Source: Blepharisma stoltei (lineage: Eukaryota > Ciliophora > Heterotrichea > Heterotrichida > Blepharismidae). From it: a stretch of DNA of 64,000 bases. Shown in pieces: positions 13,901-24,493 of this stretch. The number at the start of each line of letters is the position of its first letter. Position 1 is the stretch's first letter. The translations under genes and the position numbers were made by a program. The notes under the pieces were generated by a model. It was given only the letters and a program-made list of their open reading frames with translations. It made no database searches and was not told the DNA's origin. The DNA lies in contig CAJZBQ010000020.1 of the NCBI GenBank assembly GCA_914767885.1, positions 1 to 64,000 on the forward strand. Reading direction: 5' to 3'.

Positions 13901-15891
13901 CCCCATCCTTGATCGAACTATGGTGATTCGTTCGATCAAGAGTAAGCAAAAAATCATGGAGCCATCATATTTAATTGGAAATGCTTTGCAATGCATCCCA
14001 TTATCAAGCCCATGCAGAGAGTTTTCAGTGGATGGCATATGCTTGAAGTGTGCTGATAATAGTATGGAATTATATGAAGGCCAATGCTATTGCTTAGATC
14101 CTAATACTTCATATAATAAAAATAATCAAAACTGTACTTGCAATTTCGGTTATCAATTAACAACCTATAGTAAGCTTTGTCAGCCATGCGATAGCTATTT
14201 AAATGGAGGAATAATGGGTTGCATTAATTGCAATAATGGCCAATGTTTAGAGTGCCAGAAAAATATGGTACTTTCTAATGGTGACTGCATTTGCAAAATT
14301 GGATTTGTATTAGACAATATTTTATACATTTTTCGATAATGATACATTCTAGTCTAGATTAGCTTATTGTAAACCATAAAATAGCTTTGTATATATTTCA
14401 ATGTTAGATATGTTCAAAAACACTTTACAGCCAGAATTCATTATTATTGATATTTTACTGCATTAAATAATTTTGTTTGGTACGGAATATTAAGTTAAAA
14501 AAAAAATAGGCAAAATTCTGCTTTTTAGGTAAATTATCACCTTTAATTGGAGCAAAGTTTTAATTTTTTTCATGGTGTGAATTTATAGGTGAAAATACTA
14601 AATTTTTATATAATAACTTTGAATTAATTTTAAGAAAGAAGTGCTATTAAGCTTCTTATGAATTTCTAAAGTTTATTTTATATAAATTAATTTTCATTTT
14701 TAATAGGCAAAATAGCATGAAAATCAAAATTAACTTATAGCGATCTTTAAATGCTTAAAATATTTCCTTTGAATCTTCTAAAAGTGTATAGGCACTTGTG
14801 TTTGTGCGCCAGGATTTTGAAATAGCACTGAATGCCCTTCTTGTGACTGTTATTCATGTTTTGCAAATGGAACTTGCTTGGAGCCTTGCGCTCAAGATTC
14901 CTTTTGGAATAATGGAGTCTGTAGTTGTAATAGCGGCTTTTATCAGTGCGGTGATAATCAATGCTGCAACTTGGATAGAACGTGCAGTATGTGAAATTCA
15001 AATAATTGCGGTGGCTGCAATGGAAAGATGTATCTATCTACTGATTTGGAATGCATATGTGGAGGCGGCAGTATTTATAGTCCTGAACTAAATGATTGTG
15101 TATGCCCTCAAGGCGAGTACTACCTTAATACCGGGTTTTGCGATACTTGCACGCGCTATTGCAATAACTGCACAAATTCTGGGGAATGCATCTCATGTCA
15201 AGCACCATTTTTCCTTCAAAACGAAACTTGTACCTGCGATCCTAACGCAATTCAATCATGAAATAACTGTATATGTAAGGATGGGTATTATACAGGCTCA
15301 GATTATTCATGCTTGCCGTGTCCTGAACATTGCGCAACTTGCATTTCATCTACCAAATGCACTTCCTGCAATGGCGATTTGTTGCTTGTTAATAATAAAT
15401 GCCTTTGCTCAGATATCAATGCTGTATATAACATTGAGGACGGTCAGTGCAAATGTGCAGCTGGGTATTATGGTAAAAGCTCTAAATGTGTTGCTTGCTT
15501 GGCGTCTTGCTATAATTGTTTGGATGATGGGACTACATGCACTTCTTGTGCTGATAAAAAGAATATGGTTTTAATTGGAGGAGTATGCAGTTGTGTTGAC
15601 CCTAATGCGGTGTTTAACTCAACTACAATGAAGTGCGAGTGTCCAAATGGATATTATAACGGGATTTGCAATGGTTGTGGGTCAAGCTGTTCTCAATGCT
15701 CTAATAACAGATGCTACAGTTGTTATGACCCTGCTAATATGGTTTTGGTGGAAAACTCATGCACTTGCATAGACCCAAACTCATATTTTGTGGAATGGGC
15801 AAAAATTTGCTCCTGCAATTCCGGGTTCTATTATAATGGGCAGATCTGCGCCCCATTTCCAGGTCTTATATTTAACAAGCAGATAAAATAA
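4907..15891 (+). CDS. Large secreted Cys-rich (furin/EGF-like repeat) protein, copy 1, heavily interrupted
   Basis: Start ATG at 4907 (MKASIRLFSTFLL) is chosen because copy 2 at 16651 begins MKASLRLLFTIL in the same context; this looks like a signal peptide. After a domain of about 200 residues that I do not recognise (DFDEISKQ...TELLENSIQV) come dozens of Cys-rich modules of the type C-x2-C-x3-C-x2-C-x5-C-x2-C, typical of ciliate surface and secreted proteins. The frame continues only if TGA is Trp (11502, 15259) and if several insertions are removed. They lie near 4995-5145, at 5728-5840, near 6225-6545, at 7004-7437, near 7510-10285, near 12240-13946 and at 14318-14786. Stop TAA is at 15889-15891. 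No hydrophobic C-terminal tail is visible, so GPI anchoring is not supported. A one-base discrepancy remains at about 7438. Whether this germline copy is functional is unknown. Confidence 0.75.
4995..5145. other. Probable IES near the signal peptide of copy 1
   Basis: Copy 2 runs unbroken from its signal peptide into the DSSFLS...IDYF region. Copy 1 has about 150 bp of AT-rich sequence with stops between the two. Boundaries are not resolved because the flanking residues are poorly conserved. Confidence 0.4.
5728..5840. other. TA-bounded IES (113 bp), copy 1, shared site
   Basis: The TA at 5728-5729 and the TA at 5841-5842 bound an AT-rich stop-containing segment. Joining them gives TGC TAT GAC TCT GCT (C-Y-D-S-A), which continues the Cys-rich frame into MKIKNGVCYC. 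Copy 2 has an IES at the same codon (17412-17520). Confidence 0.8.
6225..6545. mobile_element. Degenerate MITE of the CTCCGTGAGCGAAC family in copy 1
   Basis: The left-end foldback (CTCCGTGAGCGAACAAAA facing TTTTGTTCGCTCAC) is intact near 6303-6346. The following T-run and AATTTATATATA segment also match the family. The right end has decayed. It splits Cys-rich modules of copy 1 between about 6225 and 6545; exact edges are unclear. Confidence 0.6.
7004..7437 (-). mobile_element. SINE-like element with 9-bp TSD in copy 1
   Basis: Direct repeats GGACAGTTT (6995-7003) and GAACAGTTT (7429-7437) flank 434 bp of GC-richer sequence. Read on the minus strand it begins ATTAAAATGGTAGC close to the duplication, like the other elements of this family. 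Cys-rich coding resumes right after it (TCASCSNTGCAACKN), although one base out of frame. Confidence 0.65.
8297..8732. repeat. 436-bp nested palindrome
   Basis: The left end CTAATTGACCAAG (8297) is the exact complement of the right end (8720-8732), and complementarity continues almost unbroken to the centre near 8512. Each half contains its own inverted repeat of about 37 bp (CTGCCATTACCACTTGAG ... and its complement). The outermost 35 bp also fold (GACCAAGAAT ... ATTCTTGGTC). It has a multi-level foldback structure with TA at each edge. No protein is encoded; open frames across it are incidental. Confidence 0.9.
9385..9790 (+). mobile_element. Probable SINE-like element
   Basis: This GC-richer block begins near ATTTATGGCGGAACC and ends in an A/T short-repeat tail (ATAAACTTAAATAAA). 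It resembles the family by its start and tail, but I could not find a clear target-site duplication. Confidence 0.35.
12575..12915 (+). mobile_element. SINE-like element with 11-bp TSD and (ACTTAA)n tail
   Basis: AATTATAATAA occurs at 12564-12574 and again at 12905-12915. Between them, a GC-rich body starts CAATTAAAAATGGAGTGC and ends in about five tandem ACTTAA units (12876-12906). Length is 341 bp. No coding potential is seen. Confidence 0.75.
13402..13944. mobile_element. Second TA-flanked inverted-repeat family
   Basis: Left end CTCCCCCCCATCCTTGATCGAAC follows a TA at 13400-13401. The right end reads GTTCGATCAAGAG before TA at 13943-13944, complementary to the CTTGATCGAAC box. Extra direct copies of CCCCATCCTTGATCGAAC lie near 13467 and 13902. 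This organisation (C-tract, box, repeated box) is like the 390-bp MITE but with unrelated sequence. Confidence 0.65.
14318..14786. other. TA-bounded IES (469 bp) in copy 1
   Basis: Joining the TA at 14318-14319 to the TA at 14787-14788 gives GAC AAT ATA GGC ACT TGT (D-N-I-G-T-C). This matches the uninterrupted copy 2 (D-F-I-G-T-C at about 20993). The segment is AT-rich with many stops. Confidence 0.75.
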
Positions 15892-16650
15892 TTTAGATTC
15901 TTAAAAGCAGCCCTAAAAACTTAATAAAATTTGAAATTAAAAGTAATGCTATTGAAATTAGCAGGCTAACTATAAATTCATAAGAAGCGAAATTTTTAAA
16001 ATTCTGAGATATTCATTTAGCATCGCCAGTGATTTAGAGTACAAAAACCTGCTCATTGTTTAGCACATAGTCTAAAAATTTGCCAAATTATCAAAGCTAT
16101 AATTTTATAGCAAATAGCCCTATATAATCCTTTTTTGGGATAAATAAATGTACGAAAATCGCACTTTTCCTTATAATGGGATAAAGCATATGCAGGCTAT
16201 CTTGTCAGTTCTGCTTCGATAAAAGAAAAATAAACTTTTTCTAAAAACCATATTTATCGAATTTATGCTTGTTTAGTTTAATTTCAGATACACTGTGTTA
16301 GCAGCATTATTTTTCTACTACATAAGATTTAGCTAATTTTTCTAGAAAATATTATATAATTGCACTCTCCATAATTTTTAGAAAATCAATAGCTTTATAC
16401 TTTAATATTTTTAATTGCCGATCTTTCCCGAATATAAAGAAATTGCTTTATCCTAAACAATTCCATTTAAAAATTTTCACTAATCCTTGCATTTTCAAAT
16501 TTTCTATAATTTCAGACAAGCATTTTTACCGTAGTCCATTTCAGATTTTATCTAAAATTTCAATAGGGTCAGAGCAATATTTTAATTTATTATGAATTTA
16601 AATGTCTTTCTTGTCCTTCTTGTTGTAATAAAGTGTGGCTATAATAAAAG

Positions 16651-19600
16651 ATGAAAGCAAGTCTTAGGCTTCTCTTCACAATTCTTTTTGGCCTTGTCTT
16701 CTCCAATTCCAGCAATTTATCAAACCCCATTGACTCCTCTTTTCTATCCGTACCAAAGTTCGGCTCAAAGCAGCTTACAATTGACTACTTCCTTGATGTT
16801 GATAGCGACTTTGATGAAATCTCAAAGCAGACCATCACAGAACTTCTAGAAAATTCCATTCAAGTGGCATCCTACCTTCTTCAAGAAATTCCTTCAGCAA
16901 TATTGCCATCTACATCCAGAAATCCATTATGCCTTGAGTTCAACCAATTGACTTCGTCACAGATCTCATCTTCAGATATCATTTTGCTTGTTACGAATGA
17001 TAAAGAAACAAAAAAATCGTTAAGCTTTGAAGACTGCTCTTCAGCCACTTATCCTCAAAATTAGGGCTCATAAAGGTAAGCATGCCTCTGCTTCTAAAAG
17101 AAAATGATAACTCAACAATTTTCAAAGTTGTGGAGAATTTATCAAAGAATTACCTTGCAAATACCAATATTCTTACTCTCCTGATAAATTCTCACTTATT
17201 GCAGGCAATTTAATTTTTTTTAATTATATTTTTATTCCAACTTTAGATTTTTGATAAAATAATTAGTAAATGAGAAAAATTGATTATATTATGTTTTCTC
17301 TGTTAGAGAGGGAGTGGGAAACTTGACAGTCTTTTTAATACCAATTTAGGGATTTCTTGCACTAGTTCATGCAAAGTTTGCGATTCAAGCTCAGGGGCAT
17401 GTATTACATGCTATGCTTATTTACAATAAATATATGCATTTATTTGCTAGCCCTTATTTTGCTTACTAAAAAAAATACTTTAATGATTAGTAGCATGCTT
17501 CTATTAATTGCAAAAAGATATATGACGCCACTCACATGGAAATAAAGAATGGGATTTGCTACTGTACTGATCCAAATGCAGCATTTTTCCCTCCAACAAA
17601 TTTTGTGTGTGCATGAATGGCTATTACTTAAATAGTACCAATGTGTGCGCTCCATGCCCTACGATTTGTGCCTCATGTACAAGCTCAACAAGCTGCTTAT
17701 CATGCATTAGTCCTACCGAAATGACCTTTTATAATAACTGATGCTATTGTACTAATCCTGAAGGGTCAGTATTTAATTCGACTTCAAAAAATTGCAATTG
17801 TCCTAATGGCACATGGAACGATGGACGATACTGTCAAGCATGCAATGAAACTTGTAGCTCTTGCACTAACCAAGATACATGCGAATCAATGTGAAACCTA
17901 CCTGCGAGCTACAAAATTATTAGAAAATCCTTATTTTTGAGTAAAAAACCACCCTCCGCAAACGAGCAAATAAGATTGATATATAAGTGATGATTAGTAT
18001 AATGAAATATATCTAGCTAATTCTGTTTAATTTTAAACAGAAACATAAATCTCTGCCTTCAGATTTTTGCGAAATGTGATTACTTTAAATTTCAAAAAAA
18101 AATTATTATAAAATTATATATAATTATTTTAAAAAAAATTAACTCCTTCCGTGCTAAAATAGTCAGAATAAGAAGATTGGGGGATGGCCCTACATGCACA
18201 TCCTGCATTGACACAACAAATATGAACTTAATACAAGGAACTTGCAGCTGCAAGGATCCATCCTCATCTTTAAACCCAGCATCAGGTCTCTGTGAATACC
18301 AAGCTGGGTATTATATGGAAAATTCAATTTGTTATGCCTGCCAACCTCCTTGCAAAACATGCATTAATAGCACTTTTTGCAGTTCTTGCCTTGGCTCAAA
18401 TATGACTTTAGCTGATGGCATCTGCTCTTGTCCTGCAAATTCTACATTTAGTTTGGCAGATGGAGTTTGCCATTGCATCATTGGATATTTTTTAGATCAA
18501 TCCCAAGTATGCCAGTCTTGCTTCCTAGGATGCGCTACTTGCAATGATTCGTCATGCTTAAGTTGTATGGATCCAGGTGCGATGACTATTCAGAATGGAG
18601 TCTGTAGTTGCAGATTTCCAGGAGCGCACTTCAATTCAACCACGAATAAGTGTGATTGTCCTGTTGGGATGTTTAGAAATGGATCAGAATGCTTTTCGTG
18701 CTCTGATGGGTGTTTATCATGCACAAGTGAAACAGAATGTTTATCTTGTTTTGAGCCAAGAGAGTTTGATTATCCATATACTTTGATAAGCGGCAGTTGC
18801 GAATGCCTTTATAATAACTTAAATAAAATGGTGACGTTGACGGAAACTGGACTCCGAGGCGCACCTCCTATGGAGCTGGTAGGACCCATTGCTGATGAAG
18901 CTGAAGATACAGGTCTCACTCCTGTCCTAAGTAGGCCTTCAGTTGTGGGGAAGCCGTGCAGAACAGGGAATTTTTATTTCTCCCCCGAAGGTTTTCCCTG
19001 TCCCTGCCAGGTGGGCTAGACAGGTTTTTCCTACCACATGGTCTTCCCTCACCGGGACCATCGGGGCACTCTCCAAGAAGTGGCTATGCCCTGAGGAGAT
19101 GATCCTCTGGACAGGCGGTTCAGAACAGAAATCAAGATGGCGTCCGGCCTGGGAGTATGGTATCATCAGAACCCGACCGGGAGTCGTTTTCGAGCTGAGA
19201 TGTTGAGGTCCGCTGGTTCGCCCACGTATGGCCTTTTAAAACTAACTAACTAACTAACTAACTAGCTTTATAATAACTCATTTTCTGATGGAAGTAATGG
19301 ATGTTCCTGCTCAGAAGGGTACTACCTAACTCAAGATAAACTTCAGTGTTTGGATTGTCCAGATGGCTGCCTAACTTGCTCCTCTTTTAACGGCTTCTGT
19401 GGACAAAATCAAAGTGTATGCTGCTTATCATGTGTTGATCCTCGAATGTTTATCAGTTCCAATGGCTTATGCCAATGTGGGCTATCGAATTCTTATTTCT
19501 CCTCTCAGTTAAAGTCTTGCCAGTGTAATGGAGGCTATTATTTGAGCAATGACACATGCAGCCTTTGCTCTTTGCCATGTGGAAACTGCACAACTGATCC

Positions 19601-22048
19601 CCTAAATTGTACTTCTTGTGCACTTCCTGGTCAAATGACTTTGCTAAATAACACTTGCTCATGCACCTCTCCAAGTAGCTCTATTTATGACTTGAAACTT
19701 AATGAATGCATTTGTCCAACAGGGAAATATCTGAATAATACAAACTGCGACGTTTGTCCAGCAACCTGTATGAGCTGTGAGAGTAGTGCAAATTGCTTAA
19801 GTTGTGTAGACCCAATTCATATGACAATTGGTAATAATGGGATTTGCACTTGTCCTAAAAACTCAACTTTTGACGGAAAAGCTTGCGTTTGCAATAATAA
19901 TTATTTCTGACGTGGATTAGAGTGCACTTATTGCAAGTCACCATGCAATAAATGTGTAAGCCAAACTATTTGCCTAAGCTGTATGGATCCAAATAATTTT
20001 GCTTTGAAAAATGGAGAGTGTAGATGCAGAGATCCCAATGCACATTTTAATAACGTTGAAGACTTGTGTGTTTGCAATGATGGATACTTTATGGTAAATT
20101 CAGCATGTAGGGCTTGCCAAGTTACTTGCAGCACATGCGAAAATAGCATAGCCTGCACAGGCTGCATTGATAAAGATTATATGAACTTAATTAATGGTAT
20201 CTGTGCTTGCAACGATACTAATGCAAGTTTTATTTCGAGCCAAAAAAAGTGTGTGTGCAATCAAGGATATCAATTAGTTAATAGCGTGTGCATAGAATGC
20301 CCTGTGGAATATTCTGCATGCTCTGCTAGTAATGTATGCACACAATGCGTAAATCCAGAAGAAATGACTGTCATATCAGTAGCTTGTATTTGCAATATAA
20401 ATAATACGATTTATGATTCTTTTTCAAATAGCTGTTCTTGCAAAGAGAAATATTATTATGATGGAAATGAATGTGTTGCTTGCCAATCTCCTTTGTGCGC
20501 TAGATGTGAAAATAATAGATGCTCATCGTGCAATTATCCTGTTAATATGGATCTAAGCTGTGGAATCTGCTCGTGTAGCGATCCAAATTCATATTTTAAT
20601 ACTTCATCAGGCCTTTGTGAATGTTTACATGATTTTGAGCCAAATTTAATTGAAAATACTCTGAAATGTGTTCCAATATGAAGTCCATGCAGAGAGTTTT
20701 CAGTAGATGGCTTATGCTTGAAGTGCGCTGATAATAGTATGCAATTATATCAAGGTCAATGTTATTGCTTAGACCCTAATGCTTCATATAATAAGACAAC
20801 TCAAAACTGTACTTGCAATTTCGGTTATCAATTAACAGCCTATAGTAAGCTTTGTCAGCCATGCGATAGTCAGCTGTATGGGGGTATTAATGGTTGTGTT
20901 AACTGCAATAGCGGTATTTGCTTGGAGTGTCAGAAGGGAATGAGATTAGATTGGAATAGATGTAATTGCTTATCTGGGCAAATTTGGAATGATTTTATAG
21001 GTACTTGTGTTTGCCTACGCGGCTACTGAAATAGTACCCAATGCCCTTCTTGTGGTTGTTACTCGTGCTCAACAAATGGAGCTTGCTTAGAGCCATGCTC
21101 CCAAAACAGCACTTGAATCTATGGGAAATGCACATGCAATAATGGTTTTTATGAATGCAGTCCAAATCAATGCTGCACTATGAGTAGAACGTGTAGTGAT
21201 AGAAGTCGAGGTTATTGCGGTGCTTGTGTATCAAGCATGGAATTGATAAACGACAACAAGGGAATCTTATGTTTATGCCCTTTTAACTCTGCCTATAATT
21301 CGCAACTAAATAAATGCGTTCCTGCTTGCAGTATATTCTGCAACAATTGTTCAAGCAATAGTACATGCTTATCATGCCAAGCACCATTTCTGGCTCAAAA
21401 TGAAAATTGTATGTGCGATCCTAATGCAGTTCAATCATGGAATACTTGCATTTGTAAGGACGGATACTATATGAACTCAACTTACTCATGCTTGCCATGC
21501 CCTGAGAATTGCGCAACATGCATTTCAGCTACCATTTGCACATCTTGTCGTGGTGATTTTGTGCTAGTTAATAAAAATTGTCTTTGCTCAGATTTTAACG
21601 CTGTGTATAACAGTCAAATCAGTCAATGTGAATGCAGCACTGGCTATTACAGTAAGGGCTCTAAATGTAAAGCTTGCTTGACAACTTGCTATGATTGCTT
21701 GGATGATGGGACAACATGCACTTCGTGCGTTGATAAAATAATATGATTTTAAATGAAGGAGTATGCAGTTGTATTGACCCTAACGCAGTGTTTAATTCAA
21801 CCACACTTAAGTGTGAATGCCCATATGGCTACTATAATAACATCTGCAGTGCATGTGGACCAGGCTGCGCTAAGTGCAGATATAACAAATGCTTGAGGTG
21901 CTATGACTCTGCTCATATGGCTTTGGTAGGAAATTCATGCACTTGTTTGGATCCGAATGCATATTATGTGGAATGGGCTAAAATTTGTACATGCAAATCT
22001 GGGTTCTACTATAATGGACAAATCTGTGTTCCAACTGCTAGAAATTAA
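16651..22048 (+). CDS. Large secreted Cys-rich (furin/EGF-like repeat) protein, copy 2
   Basis: Start ATG 16651 gives a classical signal peptide (MKASLRLLFTILFGLVFS), then the same unrecognised N-terminal domain as copy 1 and the same Cys-rich modules in the same order to TAA at 22046-22048. TGA must be read as Trp at several sites, for example in NNYF-W-RGLEC, where copy 1 has TGG. Insertions to remove lie near 17190-17325, at 17412-17520, near 17890-18170 and at 18820-19278. Two single-base shifts relative to copy 1 remain, at about 17063 (after SSATYPQN) and about 21735 (after TSCVDK). Both lie in A-rich runs, so either sequencing error or gene decay is possible. The pair arose by tandem duplication that included upstream DNA. 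Confidence 0.75.
17190..17325. other. Probable IES in copy 2
   Basis: Copy 1 is continuous from YLGNAEILEKLDEIFNSNLG. Copy 2 is interrupted after YLANTNIL by about 130 bp of AT-rich DNA before the matching LDSLFNTNLGISC. Edges are unresolved. Confidence 0.5.
17412..17520. other. TA-bounded IES (109 bp), copy 2, shared site
   Basis: Joining the TA at 17412-17413 to that at 17521-17522 gives TGC TAT GAC GCC ACT CAC (C-Y-D-A-T-H), restoring the frame exactly as in copy 1. The right ends of the two IESs are similar (TGCAATAGATA and TGCAAAAAGATA). Confidence 0.8.
17890..18170 (-). mobile_element. Inverted degenerate MITE of the CTCCGTGAGCGAAC family in copy 2
   Basis: The segment 17974-18040 (GATATATAAGTGAT ... 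TTAATTTTAAACAG) is the reverse complement of the internal part of the 390-bp MITE. Decayed CCCTCCG-like ends flank it. It sits at about the same place in the protein as the MITE remnant of copy 1, but in the opposite orientation. Confidence 0.6.
18820..19278 (+). mobile_element. SINE-like element with 13-bp TSD and (CTAA)n tail in coding sequence
   Basis: CTTTATAATAACT occurs at 18807-18819 and 19266-19278. The 459-bp insert starts TAAATAAAATGGTGACG, is GC-rich, and ends in six or seven tandem CTAA units (19241-19263). Removing one duplication plus the body gives TGC CTT TAT AAT AAC TCA (C-L-Y-N-N-S) and restores the Cys-rich frame. Open frames inside it look incidental. Confidence 0.85.
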
Positions 22049-22344
22049 GCTAGCAATAAGATTAGATTAATTTAGTCTCAAAAAAAAAATAAATTGTTTT
22101 ATCTTAAAGAGGTATAAAATACAGACTTAAATAGTTTAAGGTTTTTATCGTCAAAAATATTGGGGCATGTTTTTCTTTTAACATATGTTTTGAATTACCA
22201 GCTATAGGGATATCAAATTTTTACTCTATAGCCTTCTCGCTGCTCATTAGCTATGCTTACTGATTTGAATTTCAGTAATAAAGCAATATTCTATATGATT
22301 AGATATCCAGCCTAAAGGCTATATCTGTTTCAAAGGATTAGCAT

Positions 22345-22704
22345 ATGGCCTGGGAGAATTGTATAAATCCTGAGATTCTGCAACTCTTTCTAGAAATAAA
22401 GCTGATGATTAGCTCTATCCCCATGCCCCAAGCTGAATATTATTGTAATAAAAAAAATTTAATGGGAATATTTTGATTTCTGGATAAAATTTTGTTATAT
22501 TCTATTGATAGTGAGTCTTTTTCAATATATCCGCTTACTTTGCAGAGTGCAAAAGAAAGATTTATTTATAAAAGTGAGATGAAAGATGGATATTTGGAAA
22601 GAATAGCAGACTCAATAGTCCTTAATTACTCCTCCTTGCCAATTATATTATTATATATAATGAAATGGATTATTAGATTTGGCAGTTCAACTGAAATGAT
22701 ATAA
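22345..22704 (+). CDS. Hypothetical protein (119 aa)
   Basis: Starting at ATG 22345 and reading one TGA as Trp (MGIFWFLDK), the frame is open to TAA at 22702-22704. The C-terminal part has a short hydrophobic stretch (LPIILLYIM) that could be membrane-associated. I recognise no family. It follows the second Cys-rich gene by 300 bp on the same strand. The composition looks protein-like, but the case rests only on the open frame. Confidence 0.4.
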
Positions 22705-24493
22705 TTATTAATTTCTTTTCTTTATTTTAGAATTGGGAAGTTGAAAGTCCTCTATGGAGCCATAATCTTTTAATATATCAATAATACTATTTAAATTAAT
22801 GAATTATAAATATAATTACAACATTTAATATTAAAATCTTAAAGTATATGTTTTATTAATTTTTTCAAATAATCTATTTCACTAAAATTAAATCTCCGAC
22901 AATTAATAGGAAAATTATTTGAGAAAAATAATGTTTTTTAATGATTTACCAAGCTTAGGATGAATAAAGTTAAGTTTCAGCTCTTCATTTTTAATACAGC
23001 ATTGAGAATTTAAAATTGCAATTTTTAATTTCTCATTTATCATAAAGATTTAAATAAACCATGTATCGAAAAATATTCCTTCAAAAATATAGCAACCCTC
23101 TTTTTATAAATTAAAATTATTCATAAATAAAATTAAAATTTTACTATTTATGGCAAATATAGTTTTCTGATTCTAATGCATGATCATTAAGTAATTATTT
23201 TTCAACTATCTAAGGTCAAACAATGAAAACTAAAATCTTTTTTAGAGAAAATAATGTATTTCAGAAGCCCATCCGTAAATAGTTAATAAATAATATATAT
23301 TTGACTAAGATTTCATACATAAAATTGCATCTTTGAAATTATCAAACTATTTCTTAAATATCTTTTGAAGTTTTTCATCAATTAAGTGCTTCAGATATTG
23401 AGTTACTAGGAAATATTTCCTAATAAGAGCAAGGGACTAGCCATTCTGAGTCAATATTTCTATACAAGAGCAGAGAGACTATATTGGAAATTTATGATTT
23501 CCCCGCATCGAATACTATCAGTTTAATCTGTATGACAAAATAATGAGAAGATTTATCATAATCATCAGATTGGTTTAATAATTCTTGTCTCTCTTCTAGA
23601 GGCGTAAATTATAATAAAATACTTTTCAATAAATTAATAGAGATTTTCATCTTCACTTCATGTAGTTGGAGTTAAGAATTAGGCATGGACGAAGACTTGT
23701 ATCGTCATATAAGAGATTTACATTATTTCCTCCCTAGCAAGATTCAAGTACTATACAAAACCTTCTGACTAATCTAATCCCAGATTTACTTTAAGACTGG
23801 CTATTCTGAAATAGAGCCCTAAGACTACTTTCATCACTCATCAGTAGGACAAAAGAACTTATGGACAAATTTCAGGAAATAAATATTCAATGTGGGTTGC
23901 GCCACCCAAGCCGGATAGTAAATGATCCTTTGAATTTATTATATTAATATACATTGGAGGACCGATAAAGCACTGGAGAATTCATGGAGCTGTTTTTAAA
24001 GGCGTGTGAAAGAATCTGCAGCAGCTGATGGTCTACTTCGGAGGTTCAAATAGATGGTTCATCAATGCAGCTTTCAAAATGAGGCATGCAAAAAACCATG
24101 GATCTGTTGGTGGATTTGGCTGAAGTTTAGAAGTGTTTTGAAAGTTGTGGAGTTTTGTTGAGATTTGTATTTTTTAAATTAAAACGAGAGAAGTGTGACA
24201 ATTTCGCTTTAAAATATAAGAATAACATTAAAAATTATATACATATACCAAAAATCTCAACCTATTTTAATTTTAAACATTTTGTTTTCAATTTTAAATT
24301 TTGTAGAAAGATGATACTTAAAACCCTTATTTATAATTGAATTTCTTTATGTAAAATTTTCTAAAATTATGCTGAAGCTACTAAAAATAATAGATTGAGC
24401 TAATTCAGATCAAGAAAATTATAATTTAGTGAATGAAATTTGTTGCCTTGAATTACTATCCCTTTTTCAAATAAAAGCTCTTTTATAATAATT
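22705..24493. other. AT-rich DNA, no confident gene
   Basis: Short protein-like stretches exist under TGA=Trp: an ORF MDEDLYRHIRDLHYFLPSK near 23683 and one from 23984 (MELFLKACERICSSW) to a TAG at 24128. Neither is long enough or recognisable enough to call. They could be fragments of a broken gene. Confidence 0.3.

Larger units (their letters stand above)
12240..13946. other. Composite 1.7-kb insertion in copy 1
   Basis: The Cys-rich frame breaks after CQCLSNY (about 12230) and resumes at EPSYLIGNALQC (about 13955). Copy 2 reads straight through the equivalent position (CECLHDFEPNLIENTLKC). The interval holds a SINE-like element (12575-12915) and a TA-flanked inverted-repeat element (13402-13944). 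I could not find a single TA pair that restores the frame, so edges are approximate. Confidence 0.6.

Noticed and set aside
14747-15574. Open frames in other phases (both strands) around the Cys-rich gene
   Set aside because: Shadows of the Cys-rich coding sequence, which has a strong module pattern in only one frame.
18939-19206. Open frames on both strands near 19 kb, and the extra residues of the Cys-rich ORF after LNKMVTL
   Set aside because: They lie within the SINE-like insertion bounded by a 13-bp duplication; the true protein continues after it.
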